A stretch of DNA of 64,000 nucleotides from Malaciobacter mytili LMG 24559 (GTDB lineage Bacteria; Campylobacterota; Campylobacteria; Campylobacterales; Arcobacteraceae): positions 2,108,001 to 2,172,000 of the forward strand of contig NZ_CP031219.1 in assembly GCF_003346775.1 (NCBI RefSeq). Direction: 5' to 3'. The notes beneath the pieces are model-generated. The model was not told where the DNA came from and searched no databases. It was given only the letters and a program-made list of their open reading frames with translations. Shown here piece after piece: positions 45,737-54,757 of the stretch; the first letter of the stretch is position 1; each line of letters starts with the position of its first letter. Both the position numbers and the translations under genes were made by a program.

Positions 45737-47127
45737 ATTAACCTTTGAAAATTTTGAACTCCAAGCATAACTCCTGGCCAACCTTGAGCAGCAAATGTTG
45801 TATCACCAACATTATACAGACCTTTAATAGGAGTATCATTTGAAGGTAATCTAAAAACAAAATTATTAAATTTTACAGCAATTCCACCCAAACTTGTCCT
45901 ATTTATATATCTTTTAAAAGTTAAAGGGGTTGCAGCAAAACATTTTATAATTTCATCTTCTTTTATATTTAGCTTTTGACATATTATTTTTTTTATTATA
46001 TCTTTTAACTCTTGTTTTTTCTCTTTTGTGTTTTCATACCAAAATGAATTTTTTGTATGAATTGAAACTGTTATACTTCCTTTCATTTTTATATCATCAT
46101 TACTTCCAAAAGAGACAAATAAAGAGTTAGAAATAGTATTTTCTAAAATATTATCTAAAATTATTTGGTAGTGAGAATCAAAAATTCTATTTGTATTTAT
46201 TTTAAAATAGACCATAAAAGCAGATACACCTAAATCAAACTTTTTATATTTTGAAATATACTCTTTAATTTGTTTATCCTCAAATAAACAACTACTTTCA
46301 AATAAGGAACTATTTAAAACAATATTTTTACTTTCTATTGTAGTTTTATTAGAATGTACAATAAAACTATTTTTTGTTCTTTCGATTTTTTGTATAAACT
46401 CATTTACTCTTAAATCCTCGATTTTTTCACTCATAGCTTCAAAAATAGAACCCATTCCACCATAAATATAATAATTTGGCATAAATTGATACCCTAATGC
46501 TAAAGCACAAGTTAAAAAGTTCACTTCATTTGTTTTTGCTTGAGCAACAATTAAAACTTGATTATCAATAAAGTCTAAATACTCTTTTGAAATTCCTTGA
46601 AAAAAGCCATTTATAAATTTATCAGCTTTGATAAATAAGTATGAATAAAATTTTTTAAATAGTGTTTTAAAAGAGTATAAAGAGCTAAGTTTTGAAAATA
46701 GATTTTTATTAGAATAATAGTAATCATTAATTTGAAAAAATTCTTTATTTATATTATAAATTAAAGTATAAAATTCTAAATTTTTTTTATTTGGAAAAGC
46801 TTGATTTATTTCAAAAATAAAACTATCAAAATCCCTAAGTCGTTTTATTTTTTTATCACCTATTAACACAGTTAAAGAGGAGTCTAAAAGTTTTTTATTA
46901 AACTCTATATTATTTTCTTTAAAAAACTTATATAAAAATGTTCCTTCCTTATAACCTGCAAAAGTTGTAGCTCCACTATTGTAAAAGTAGTTACCTCTTT
47001 GAAAAGTTGATGCACAACCACCAAGATATGGCTCTTTTTCAAAAAGAGTAGTTTTATATTTTTTAGATAATAAAACTGAACAAGCAGTACCACCAATTCC
47101 CGCTCCAATTACAGTATAATCGTTCAT
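45733..47127 (-). CDS. FAD-dependent oxidoreductase of the phytoene desaturase/CrtISO family
   Basis: The 464-residue protein has the N-terminal dinucleotide fold VIGAGIGGTACSVLLSKKYKTTLFEKE, the substrate/FAD loop GGCASTFQRG, and the C-terminal LYNVGDTTFAAQGWPGVMLGV, as in carotenoid desaturases and isomerases. The substrate is not evident: no crtB or crtE gene is in the window. It is translationally coupled to a LytS/LytTR pair, so it may make or modify a membrane isoprenoid or lipid that the kinase senses, which is inference. Own TATAAT promoter at 47214-47219. Confidence 0.82.
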   Translation of the reverse strand: MNDYTVIGAGIGGTACSVLLSKKYKTTLFEKEPYLGGCASTFQRGNYFYNSGATTFAGYKEGTFLYKFFKENNIEFNKKLLDSSLTVLIGDKKIKRLRDFDSFIFEINQAFPNKKNLEFYTLIYNINKEFFQINDYYYSNKNLFSKLSSLYSFKTLFKKFYSYLFIKADKFINGFFQGISKEYLDFIDNQVLIVAQAKTNEVNFLTCALALGYQFMPNYYIYGGMGSIFEAMSEKIEDLRVNEFIQKIERTKNSFIVHSNKTTIESKNIVLNSSLFESSCLFEDKQIKEYISKYKKFDLGVSAFMVYFKINTNRIFDSHYQIILDNILENTISNSLFVSFGSNDDIKMKGSITVSIHTKNSFWYENTKEKKQELKDIIKKIICQKLNIKEDEIIKCFAATPLTFKRYINRTSLGGIAVKFNNFVFRLPSNDTPIKGLYNVGDTTFAAQGWPGVMLGVQNFQRLI

Positions 47128-47213
47128 TTTTAATCCATAAGTTTTATTATTAGTTTAATGTTTTTTTTTGATAAATTGTAGATTTATAATGTTAGTTAAT
47201 AAAACACAGTTCT

Positions 47214-47219
47214 ATTATA
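47214..47219 (-). promoter_or_regulatory. -10 element of the desaturase-like/LytS/LytTR unit
   Basis: TATAAT on the minus strand about 90 bases before the start codon at 47127, giving a leader of roughly 80 bases. Confidence 0.55.
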
Positions 47220-47225
47220 ATATAT

Positions 47226-47253
47226 AAATTAATACCTAAAAAGGTATTAATTT
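47226..47253 (-). terminator. Hairpin after the 63-residue protein gene
   Basis: AAATTAATACCT (47226-47237) and AGGTATTAATTT (47242-47253) form a perfect 12-bp stem around AAAA. It follows the small gene at 47273 on the minus strand and precedes the desaturase-like promoter. Confidence 0.7.
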
Positions 47254-47272
47254 AAAAGTTTGTTCTTATTTA

Positions 47273-47464
47273 TTAGAATTCTTCATCTTCATCATATTCA
47301 TATTCGTCATAGTCAACAGTAAATATTTTAGGATAACCTAATTTTTGTAATTCTATATCGATATTTTCTTCAGATAGTCTATTTTTAACCCTATCCATAA
47401 TAATTTCAATATCTTCTTCTTTTACATTATTCGCTCTTAGCTCATAAATAATTGACAATTGCAT
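47273..47464 (-). CDS. Small acidic protein of unknown function
   Basis: I do not recognise this 63-residue protein. The first two thirds are helical and amphipathic (MQLSIIYELRANNVKEED, IIMDRVKNRLSEENI) and the last 15 residues are a run of Asp, Glu and Tyr ending YDEDEEF. The ATG at 47464 follows AAGGA by five bases, so the seven-codon longer frame is rejected. A dedicated hairpin downstream supports a real gene. The acidic tail is like those of chaperones or toxin-neutralising proteins, but no function is claimed. Confidence 0.65.
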   Translation of the reverse strand: MQLSIIYELRANNVKEEDIEIIMDRVKNRLSEENIDIELQKLGYPKIFTVDYDEYEYDEDEEF

Positions 47465-47629
47465 TATATTCCTTAGTAAATACAATCAATGAATACCGTC
47501 TCTAAATTAGTTTTAGATACACCAAACTTACTTAACATTAAAATTATAATAAAAATTTTATTTGTTTTTGTAAAATTGAAAAAATTTTTTTATTTTTTCC
47601 CAAAAAATGGTGCTTCGAGTAGTTTAAGA

Positions 47630-47663
47630 AAAATAGAGTTTTTAAGAAAAAAACTCTATTTTT
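47630..47663 (-). terminator. Terminator after era
   Basis: AAAATAGAGTTTTT (47630-47643) pairs with AAAAACTCTATTTT (47649-47662) and is followed on the minus strand by more T. It lies about 12 bases past the era stop. Confidence 0.85.
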
Positions 47664-47674
47664 TTGAAGATTTT

Positions 47675-48559
47675 TTAAAAAGTTACATCATAACCTAGTT
47701 CTTTTAATCCTTTTTTATCTTTTGTCCAACCTTTTTTTATTGAAACAAAAAGTTCTAAAAAGCATTTTCTACCAGTTAATTTTTCTATTTTTGTTCTAGC
47801 ATCTTTGCCTATTCTTTTAATAGCAGTTGCCCCTTTTCCTATAATCATACCTTTTTGAGTACTTTTTTGTACAATAATAGTAGCTTTTATAACATCAACA
47901 TTAGGTTTTTCTTCTACTTTATTTACAATAACATCTGTTTCATAAGGAATTTCATCTGAAATATTTTCAAAAATTGATTCTCTAATAAACTCTTTAAATA
48001 TATCTCTTAAATGCTCAGTTGTCATAATTTCAGGGTCAAATAAATATGGGTGTTCTGGAAGATATTTTACAACTTCATCTAAAATATCAGAATGTTTTGT
48101 TGCTTTTTTTATTGAAATTGGAATAATTGCTTCATATTTATCACTATATTTTTCATATTCATGAATTTTTTGTAAAACCTCTTCACCTGATACATTATCT
48201 ATTTTTGTAAGTAATAAAATATGTTTTACATCTTTTTTATTTTTTTCTAAAAAACTTTCATAGTGAGTCAATTTATCTGTAACTGGTGCTAAAAATAGGA
48301 TTACATCACAATCCCCCATTGCTTTTAAGGCTTCATCTAACATAAATTGATTTAAAAGTTTTTCTGTTTCATGTAGTCCTGGCGTATCTACAAAAACAAT
48401 TTGATTATCATTGTGCATTACAATTATATTAGATCTTTTTCTTGTTGCATTAGCTTTGTGTGAAACCATTGCTATTTTTTCACCTACAAGCCAATTTAGA
48501 AGTGAGCTTTTACCTGCATTGGGTCTTCCTACTACAGATACATAACCACATTTTGTCAT
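47675..48559 (-). CDS. era: GTPase Era
   Basis: Essential GTPase for 30S ribosome maturation. The G domain (about 1-170) has G1 GRPNAGKSSLL, G2/G3 VDTPGLHE and TKID; the C-terminal KH domain (about 195-290) has IIGKGATAIKRIGKDARTKIE. The 294-residue length is standard. comM is upstream on the same strand but separated by a 218-base gene-free gap that contains palindromes. Confidence 0.97.
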   Translation of the reverse strand: MTKCGYVSVVGRPNAGKSSLLNWLVGEKIAMVSHKANATRKRSNIIVMHNDNQIVFVDTPGLHETEKLLNQFMLDEALKAMGDCDVILFLAPVTDKLTHYESFLEKNKKDVKHILLLTKIDNVSGEEVLQKIHEYEKYSDKYEAIIPISIKKATKHSDILDEVVKYLPEHPYLFDPEIMTTEHLRDIFKEFIRESIFENISDEIPYETDVIVNKVEEKPNVDVIKATIIVQKSTQKGMIIGKGATAIKRIGKDARTKIEKLTGRKCFLELFVSIKKGWTKDKKGLKELGYDVTF

Positions 48560-48777
48560 TAATTCTCCTCAAGCTTAAAGCTTTGTTTTATAATTTGATA
48601 TAATATCATCTTTGTAATTACAAAGTAGTAAAACTATTAAAATCATTTCAATGTGGAATAGTAGTAATTCTTCAATAAATATAAAATAGCCTGCTTAATT
48701 TTATTTTTCACAATATTTATATTATTTTCAAATAAATAGATATTTTATAACAATTTATTTATTAACTTAAATAATAA
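48560..48777. promoter_or_regulatory. Gap between comM and era with a 16-base palindrome
   Basis: The AT-rich region holds no gene I can support. It has a perfect palindrome CTTTGTAATTACAAAG at 48610-48625 and a smaller one, GATATAATATC, at 48597-48607, both 40-65 bases upstream of era. On the minus strand TATTATAT sequence here can serve as the era -10. Confidence 0.45.
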
Positions 48778-50289
48778 TTATCTTTTTCTATAACTTAGTG
48801 CAGTAAGGATGGAAGAAGTAGTAATTTGCTCTTGTTCTTCTAAATCTGCAATTGTTCTTGCTACTTTTATAACTTTATTTATACTTCTAAAAGATAGTGC
48901 ATAATTTTTTGAAGCAGTATGCAAAAGCTCTTCACACTTATCATCTAATGTAATAAACTTTTTTATATCCTTATCACTTAATTTTCCATTTAAGTCTTTT
49001 TGGCCTCTTCTCATTTGCATACAAAAAGCATTTATTACTTTTTCATGTAAGACTTTTGAGCTATATATTGCTTTATCTTTTAAATTTGCTTCTAACATAG
49101 TAACATATAAATCTATTCTATCAAGAAGCGGTTCAGATAGCTTATTTTTATACCTTTGAATTTCTATATCATTGCATCTGCACTCTTTAGTTGTAGAAAG
49201 AAGATTTCCACAAGGGCAAGGATTCATTGCACCTATAAATAAAAACTTTGTTTCATACTCAATTTTATTATTTACTCTACTTATTAATATCTTATAATCT
49301 TCAAGTGGTTCTCTTAAAGCTTCTAAGGTATTTTTTGAAAAATGAGGTAATTCATCAAAAAATAAAATCCCTCCATTTGAAAGCGCAATTTCACCTATTT
49401 TAGCACTATTTCCACTTCCTCCACCAAAAATAGAAGATTTTGTTGCTGTGTGGTGTGGATTTCTAAATACTCTTACTGGATAAAACTCAATTGGCTTATA
49501 TTCTAATGCTTGAAGCTTTGCTTTTTCTAAAATTTCATTTAAACTCATTGGAGGCATAATATAAGATAATCTTTTACTAATCATGCTTTTCCCACAACCT
49601 GCACTTCCTTCAAATAAAATATTATGATTTCCTGCGGCAGCAATAAGTGCAGCTTGTATTGCATAGTTTTGACCCCTTATCTCTTTAAAATCATTTTCAT
49701 ATTTATTCATATAAAAATAGTCTTTTTTTAAAATAGTTAATTTTTTATAAGGCAAGTTTGCAATTTTAAAAAGTTTTTCTTCTTTATTATTAAAAGTAAA
49801 AAACTCAATTGCTTCACTTAAAGTATCCACACTATATATATTTATATTTGGAATATTTGCTAATTTTTTTGCACTTTCTTTACAAACTAAAATATTTTTT
49901 AGAAGATTTTGTTTTACTAAAGATAAGACAATTGCAAAAATATGGCTACTATCTTTTATCTTTCCATCTAAACTCAACTCTCCTAAAATAAAAAAATCGT
50001 CAAATATAGCCTTTGTTTCATATAAAGCTATTAATAAAGCAATAGGCAAATCAAAATGAGTACCACTTTTTTGGATTTCTGAAGGGGATAGGTTTATGGT
50101 TATTTTCTTTGCTGGGAATTTATATTCATTGGATAATAAAGCTGATTTTACTCTATCTTTTGATTCTTGGATTATATTAGATGCAAGCCCCACAATTGTA
50201 AAAGAAGGTAGTCCATTTGTAAAACTTGCTTCAACTTCCACACACTTAGCCTCAATTGTTTGTAAAGTAGCAGAATTTACCTTTTTCAT
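48778..50289 (-). CDS. comM: ComM/YifB AAA+ ATPase
   Basis: Magnesium-chelatase-like AAA+ protein of 503 residues. In naturally competent bacteria ComM is a hexameric helicase that promotes branch migration during transformation. N-terminal Lon-like fold (about 1-170), then the ATPase with GSAGCGKSMISKRLS near residue 230, ALREPLEDYKI, and the MNPCPCGN zinc-like motif. The Cts-like operon in this window supports a role in DNA uptake. Divergent from a chemoreceptor gene. Confidence 0.93.
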   Translation of the reverse strand: MKKVNSATLQTIEAKCVEVEASFTNGLPSFTIVGLASNIIQESKDRVKSALLSNEYKFPAKKITINLSPSEIQKSGTHFDLPIALLIALYETKAIFDDFFILGELSLDGKIKDSSHIFAIVLSLVKQNLLKNILVCKESAKKLANIPNINIYSVDTLSEAIEFFTFNNKEEKLFKIANLPYKKLTILKKDYFYMNKYENDFKEIRGQNYAIQAALIAAAGNHNILFEGSAGCGKSMISKRLSYIMPPMSLNEILEKAKLQALEYKPIEFYPVRVFRNPHHTATKSSIFGGGSGNSAKIGEIALSNGGILFFDELPHFSKNTLEALREPLEDYKILISRVNNKIEYETKFLFIGAMNPCPCGNLLSTTKECRCNDIEIQRYKNKLSEPLLDRIDLYVTMLEANLKDKAIYSSKVLHEKVINAFCMQMRRGQKDLNGKLSDKDIKKFITLDDKCEELLHTASKNYALSFRSINKVIKVARTIADLEEQEQITTSSILTALSYRKR

Positions 50290-50411
50290 ATAATTCCTTT
50301 TAAATAATATTTTAAATTATATAATTATATAAATAAATTTCTTTAATTTATTGATTGTAATCAAGATAATTTTTATCCTATTTATTTATACTTCCACAAA
50401 AAGGAATAAAA

Positions 50412-51785
50412 ATGCAAATATTTAAATCATTATATTTTAGAATGACTATTATTCACTATATTGGTATGATACTTCTACCTTTAAACGCCATATTGTTTTC
50501 AGAAGATTTAATTTCAAAATCTATACAAATAATTCTTGCTATTGCTTTAATTTTCCATGAATTAGATGAAAGAAAAAATGGAAAACAGCTCTCTTCTAAA
50601 TTAATTGAATTTTTAAAAAATATGGATAATAAAAATATAAAATTTAATATAAATACAAATATGGCAAGTGAATATTCAAAAATTAAACAAATAATAGATG
50701 AAAGAGAAAAAAAGCTACTTTTATCTCAAGAAGAAGAAAAAATACTTTTAAAAGAATCAAAAGAAGTAATGGCTTTACTAATAAAAGGAGATTATAGTAA
50801 ACAAATAAACTCTAAAAGCTCAAATATTTCTTTAGAAGAATTAAAAAACTCTTTAAATGATATGATACAAAAAAGTAAATCTCACTTTACAAATATAAAT
50901 AATATTTTAAAAGAATACACTTCATATAACTATAAAAACTCTTTAAGTATAGAGAATCTGGAAGAAAAAAGTGATTTAAAAAAGATGATTGATGCTATTA
51001 ATTTATTAAAAGAGTCAATAGTTTTAATGCTAAAAGAAAATAATATAAATGCAAATGCTTTACAAAACTCTTCATTTACTCTTTTAAATAGTGTAGAAAA
51101 ACTAAATAAAAGTGCTTTAGATACACAAGAAATTTTAAATAACACAAACTCTATTATTACAAATGTTACAGAAAATATTACAACTATTTTTAATAAAAGC
51201 GCACAAATGTCAAGCCTTGCAGATTCTGTGACTACTTGCACAAACAATGGTGAAAAACTTGCTAAACAAACCTCTTTATCAATGGATAATATAAATGAAA
51301 AAGTTGAAGCTATAAATGAAGCAATAACAATAATAGACCAAATAGCTTTTCAAACAAATATCTTATCACTAAATGCTGCTGTTGAAGCTGCAACTGCTGG
51401 TGAAGCAGGAAAAGGTTTTGCTGTTGTGGCACAAGAGGTGAGAAACTTGGCTTTTAGAAGTACTCAAGCAGCAAAAGAGATTAAACATTTAGTCGAAGAA
51501 GCCACAACAAAAGCAAATAAAGGTAAAAGTGTAGCCTCACAAATGATAAGTGATTATGAGCAATTAGCTTTAAATATTTCTCAAACAACAACTATGATAG
51601 AAGAAGTATCAAATATCTCAAAAAATCAACAGGACAATATTTTAAATATAAATGAAAAAGTTTTTAGTTTAAAAGAGCAAATAAATACAAATATTGAAGT
51701 GGCAAATATTACAAATAAAATATCAAATGAAAGCTCATTTATAGCAAATAAAATTGTCCAAGAAAGTAAAAATAAAATTTTTTAA
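50412..51785 (+). CDS. Methyl-accepting chemotaxis-type receptor with short membrane anchor
   Basis: The 457-residue receptor has two close TMs in the first 52 residues (about 12-29 and 36-51) with almost no periplasmic domain. A coiled-coil cytoplasmic region follows, and the signalling tip lies at about residues 295-365 with [39 protein letters not shown] split across the hairpin. The tip is close to canonical but reads [10 protein letters not shown] where AARAGE is usual. It probably senses an internal or membrane state such as redox or energy. No che genes are beside it. Confidence 0.9.
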   Translation: MQIFKSLYFRMTIIHYIGMILLPLNAILFSEDLISKSIQIILAIALIFHELDERKNGKQLSSKLIEFLKNMDNKNIKFNINTNMASEYSKIKQIIDEREKKLLLSQEEEKILLKESKEVMALLIKGDYSKQINSKSSNISLEELKNSLNDMIQKSKSHFTNINNILKEYTSYNYKNSLSIENLEEKSDLKKMIDAINLLKESIVLMLKENNINANALQNSSFTLLNSVEKLNKSALDTQEILNNTNSIITNVTENITTIFNKSAQMSSLADSVTTCTNNGEKLAKQTSLSMDNINEKVEAINEAITIIDQIAFQTNILSLNAAVEAATAGEAGKGFAVVAQEVRNLAFRSTQAAKEIKHLVEEATTKANKGKSVASQMISDYEQLALNISQTTTMIEEVSNISKNQQDNILNINEKVFSLKEQINTNIEVANITNKISNESSFIANKIVQESKNKIF

Positions 51786-51858
51786 AATATTTTATTAATT
51801 TTATTTTTAATACCTTTAAAATCTTTATATTGTATGATTTTACGAAAAAGGATTATAT

Positions 51859-52227
51859 ATGCCATTAATCAAATGTAATGAATGTGAGCATCTAATTTTA
51901 TCAAGAATAGGTACTATTTGTCCAAACTGTGGACATACAGTAAGTTATTTTGAAGGAGATAAAAATAGAAAAAAATATGGTAAATTTTTTGCTATTAGTT
52001 TAATAATTCCATTTTTTTCTTTTTTTATGATTTTATTAACTTCAACAAGCTTTATAGCTTTTAATATTGCTGTAATTATTTATGCCATATTAGCTTATAT
52101 TTCATCACCTTTTAAATTTAAAGAGATATTTTTTACAACATTTGAAAAGTTCTTCTTTTTGGGGATTTGGAGTTTGGCAAATGCCTTATTAGTTACTATG
52201 ATTTATAATTTATATAATAAATTTTAA
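51859..52227 (+). CDS. Zinc-ribbon membrane protein of unknown function
   Basis: I do not recognise a named family. The 122-residue protein begins with a zinc ribbon (C6, C9, C21, C24 in KCNEC and CPNC) and continues with three hydrophobic helices (about 43-63, 66-83 and 95-118). Similar small ribbon-plus-TM proteins occur widely without assigned role. Single gene, convergent with def. Confidence 0.65.
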   Translation: MPLIKCNECEHLILSRIGTICPNCGHTVSYFEGDKNRKKYGKFFAISLIIPFFSFFMILLTSTSFIAFNIAVIIYAILAYISSPFKFKEIFFTTFEKFFFLGIWSLANALLVTMIYNLYNKF

Positions 52228-52228
52228 G

Positions 52229-52270
52229 AAAAAAGCTGTAAAACTAATTTTTAGTTTTTAGCTTTTTTTT
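52229..52270. terminator. Two-part terminator hairpin at the def end
   Basis: AAAAGCT (52231-52237) pairs with AGCTTTT (52260-52266), and inside AAAACTAA (52240-52247) pairs with TTAGTTTT (52251-52258); a T-run follows on the + strand. It contains the def stop and ends both convergent genes. Confidence 0.82.
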
Positions 52271-52759
52271 CCACTCTTTTTCAAATTTTTTTCTTTTTAT
52301 TATTGATAAATTTTCAATAAATAAATGTCCTGACAAATGTTCCATCTCATGTTGCCAAGCAACAGCTAAAAAGTCTTCAGCTTCCACTTTTTGTTTATTC
52401 CCATTTCTGTCAAAATATTCAACTACAATATGCTTAGCTCTTTTAACTTCTTCATTAAACCCAGGTACACTTAAACATCCTTCAACATTAATTTGAACTC
52501 CATCTTTATGCGTAATTACTGGATTAATAGCTTCTATTAAATCAGCTTTATCTTGAATATCCTCTTCATTTGGAAGATTGATAATTAAAATATTTAAAGG
52601 AACTGCCACTTGTATTGCTGCAAGTCCAACTCCATTTTCAAAAAGCATTGTATCATACATATCATCTAAAAGAGTGTGAAGTTCTTCATTGAAGACTTTC
52701 ACATCTTTAGATTTAGTTCGAAGTAGTTTATTTGGATATGTTATAACTTCTCTAACCAT
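52244..52759 (-). CDS. def: Peptide deformylase
   Basis: Removes the formyl group from nascent proteins. The 171 residues contain the three family motifs: GVGLAAIQ (43-50), EGCLS (93-97, metal ligand C95) and QHEMEHLSG (metal ligands H137, H141 and catalytic E138). The last motif has Glu where HExDH is usual, a mild variant. It is the third gene of tig-clpP-def on the minus strand, four bases after clpP, a grouping that links nascent-chain processing enzymes. Confidence 0.96.
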   Translation of the reverse strand: MVREVITYPNKLLRTKSKDVKVFNEELHTLLDDMYDTMLFENGVGLAAIQVAVPLNILIINLPNEEDIQDKADLIEAINPVITHKDGVQINVEGCLSVPGFNEEVKRAKHIVVEYFDRNGNKQKVEAEDFLAVAWQHEMEHLSGHLFIENLSIIKRKKFEKEWKKKLKTKN

Positions 52760-52763
52760 TTTC

Positions 52764-53348
52764 TTACTTATGACTTGTTATTACTTTATCAATTAACCCA
52801 TAGTCATTAGCTTCTTGGGCACTCATAAAGTTATCTCTGTCTGTATCTCTTTCAATAACTTCAATTGGTTGTCCTGTTTGCTCAGATAGTAACTGATTTA
52901 AGCTATCTTTCATTCTTTGAATCTCTTTAGCTTGAATTTGAATATCAGTTGCTTGACCTTGTGCTCCACCTAATGGTTGATGAATCATAATTCTTGAATT
53001 TGGTAAAGAGTATCTTTTACCTTTTGTACCAGATGATAATAAAAATGCTCCCATAGAAGCAGCTTGTCCTATACAAATAGTACAAACATCTGGTTTAATA
53101 TAATTCATAGTATCATAAATCGACATACCACTTGTAATAACTCCACCTGGAGAGTTGATATAAAGATAAATATCTTTTTCTGGGTCTTCAGCTTCTAAAA
53201 ATAAAAGCTGTGCAACAACAGTTGAAGCTACAGGGTCATTAATTTCACCACTAAGCATAATAATTCTATCTTTTAGAAGTCTAGAATAAATATCATAACT
53301 TCTTTCACCTCTTCCACTTTTTTCAACTACATATGGTATATAGCTCAT
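52764..53348 (-). CDS. clpP: ATP-dependent Clp protease proteolytic subunit
   Basis: Serine protease tetradecamer that works with ClpX or ClpA. The 194 residues hold the catalytic triad S98 (GQAASMGA), H123 (MIHQPLGG) and D172 (TDRDNF). It is preceded by tig (16-base gap) and followed by def; clpX is not in the window. Length and motifs are standard. Confidence 0.97.
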   Translation of the reverse strand: MSYIPYVVEKSGRGERSYDIYSRLLKDRIIMLSGEINDPVASTVVAQLLFLEAEDPEKDIYLYINSPGGVITSGMSIYDTMNYIKPDVCTICIGQAASMGAFLLSSGTKGKRYSLPNSRIMIHQPLGGAQGQATDIQIQAKEIQRMKDSLNQLLSEQTGQPIEVIERDTDRDNFMSAQEANDYGLIDKVITSHK

Positions 53349-53364
53349 TATTTATCCTATTAAA

Positions 53365-54666
53365 TTATTTACCTAATTTTTCGTCTAATAATTTAGTAAT
53401 TACTTTATCTTCAATCATAGACATTTTAATAGCTGGTAGGTATCCAGCTTCTTGATATTGTTTTAAAATATCTTGTGGATTTTGTCCCATTTGTAATGCT
53501 TCATAATAGATAACTTGAGTAACTTCTTGATCAGATACATCAATACCTTCAGCTTTTGCTAAAGCATCTACAATAAATGTAGCTTTTACTGATTTTTCTG
53601 CATCTTCTTTTAGTTCATTTCTCATATCTTCAATTTTAGAAGCATCTTCTTGTAATGCTTTAATCTCTTCTTCACTCATAGTTCTTACTTTACTATTTAA
53701 AGCAAAGTTAATCTCTTGGTCAATTACTGAAGATGGTAAAGCAAAGTTTAATTCTTCAACTAATTTATCTAAATATGCTGGTTTTAACTCTTCTCTATAG
53801 TATTTGCTCATTTCTGCATATTTTAATTGCTCTTTAATTTTTTCTTTTAAAGTTTCAACTGTTGGATTTTCTTCATTTGGTAACATTTTTTTAGCAAATT
53901 CATCATCAATCTCTGCTGGAACTTTTTCTTGAATTTCATGTAAAGTTACTTTAAATACTGCTTCTTTACCTGCTAAATCTTTTGATTGGTATTCTGCTGG
54001 GAAAGTTACTACCACATCTTTTTGCTCTTCATATTTCATACCAATAATTTGTTCTTCAAATCCTGGGATAAATGCACCTGAACCAATTTGTAAAGGATAT
54101 TTTTCAGCTTTTCCACCATCAAAAGCCACATCACCAATAAATCCTTCAAAATCAATAACAGCAAAATCACCATCTTTTACAGCTCTTTTTCTTTTGATTT
54201 TTTCTAAAGGAGCAGAAGCTTTAGACATCTCTTCTAATCTTTCTGCAATTTCTTTTTCATCAATTTCTTTTTCTACCACTTCAGGAATTAATGATTTATA
54301 ATCACCTAAATCAATAACTGGTCTGCAAGCAACTTTGATTTCAACATCAATGTCACCATTTTCTTTTTTATCAAATTTTGAAAATGAAGGCTCACCAATT
54401 AAATCTTCATTTTTAATTTCTAATTGTGCTAAAGCGTTAGTAATTAATTCTCTTAATGCTTCGCTTTCTGCATCTTGCTCTAATTTATCAGCATATCTTT
54501 GTTTTACAACTGCTACAGGAACTTTACCTTTTCTAAAACCTTGAATATCAAGTGTTTTTGCAGCTTGCTTAGCTACTTTATCTAAATTTTTTTCAATTAA
54601 GTCTTTTGAAAGTGTTGCAGAAATCACTGCATTTGCTTCATCAACTCTTTGTGCGTTAAATTCCAT
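53365..54666 (-). CDS. tig: Trigger factor chaperone
   Basis: Ribosome-bound chaperone and peptidyl-prolyl isomerase. The N-terminal domain carries the ribosome signature GFRKGKVP (43-50), the FKBP-type domain is at about 150-245 (GDFAVIDFEGFIG and IPGFEEQIIGMK), and the C-terminal helical arms span the rest. The 433-residue length is normal. First gene of tig-clpP-def. Confidence 0.96.
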   Translation of the reverse strand: MEFNAQRVDEANAVISATLSKDLIEKNLDKVAKQAAKTLDIQGFRKGKVPVAVVKQRYADKLEQDAESEALRELITNALAQLEIKNEDLIGEPSFSKFDKKENGDIDVEIKVACRPVIDLGDYKSLIPEVVEKEIDEKEIAERLEEMSKASAPLEKIKRKRAVKDGDFAVIDFEGFIGDVAFDGGKAEKYPLQIGSGAFIPGFEEQIIGMKYEEQKDVVVTFPAEYQSKDLAGKEAVFKVTLHEIQEKVPAEIDDEFAKKMLPNEENPTVETLKEKIKEQLKYAEMSKYYREELKPAYLDKLVEELNFALPSSVIDQEINFALNSKVRTMSEEEIKALQEDASKIEDMRNELKEDAEKSVKATFIVDALAKAEGIDVSDQEVTQVIYYEALQMGQNPQDILKQYQEAGYLPAIKMSMIEDKVITKLLDEKLGK

Positions 54667-54757
54667 TAATTCTACTCCGAAAATATAATTTTGTGCGATT
54701 TTATCTAACTATTACTAAAGCTTTAATAAAATTGCTTTTTTACTAAGGAGTTAAAAG

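Noticed and set aside
47489-47698. Open frame on the + strand between the small acidic gene and era
   Set aside because: It runs through the era terminator hairpin and into the era 3' end, has no ribosome site and a low-complexity Phe/Lys composition.
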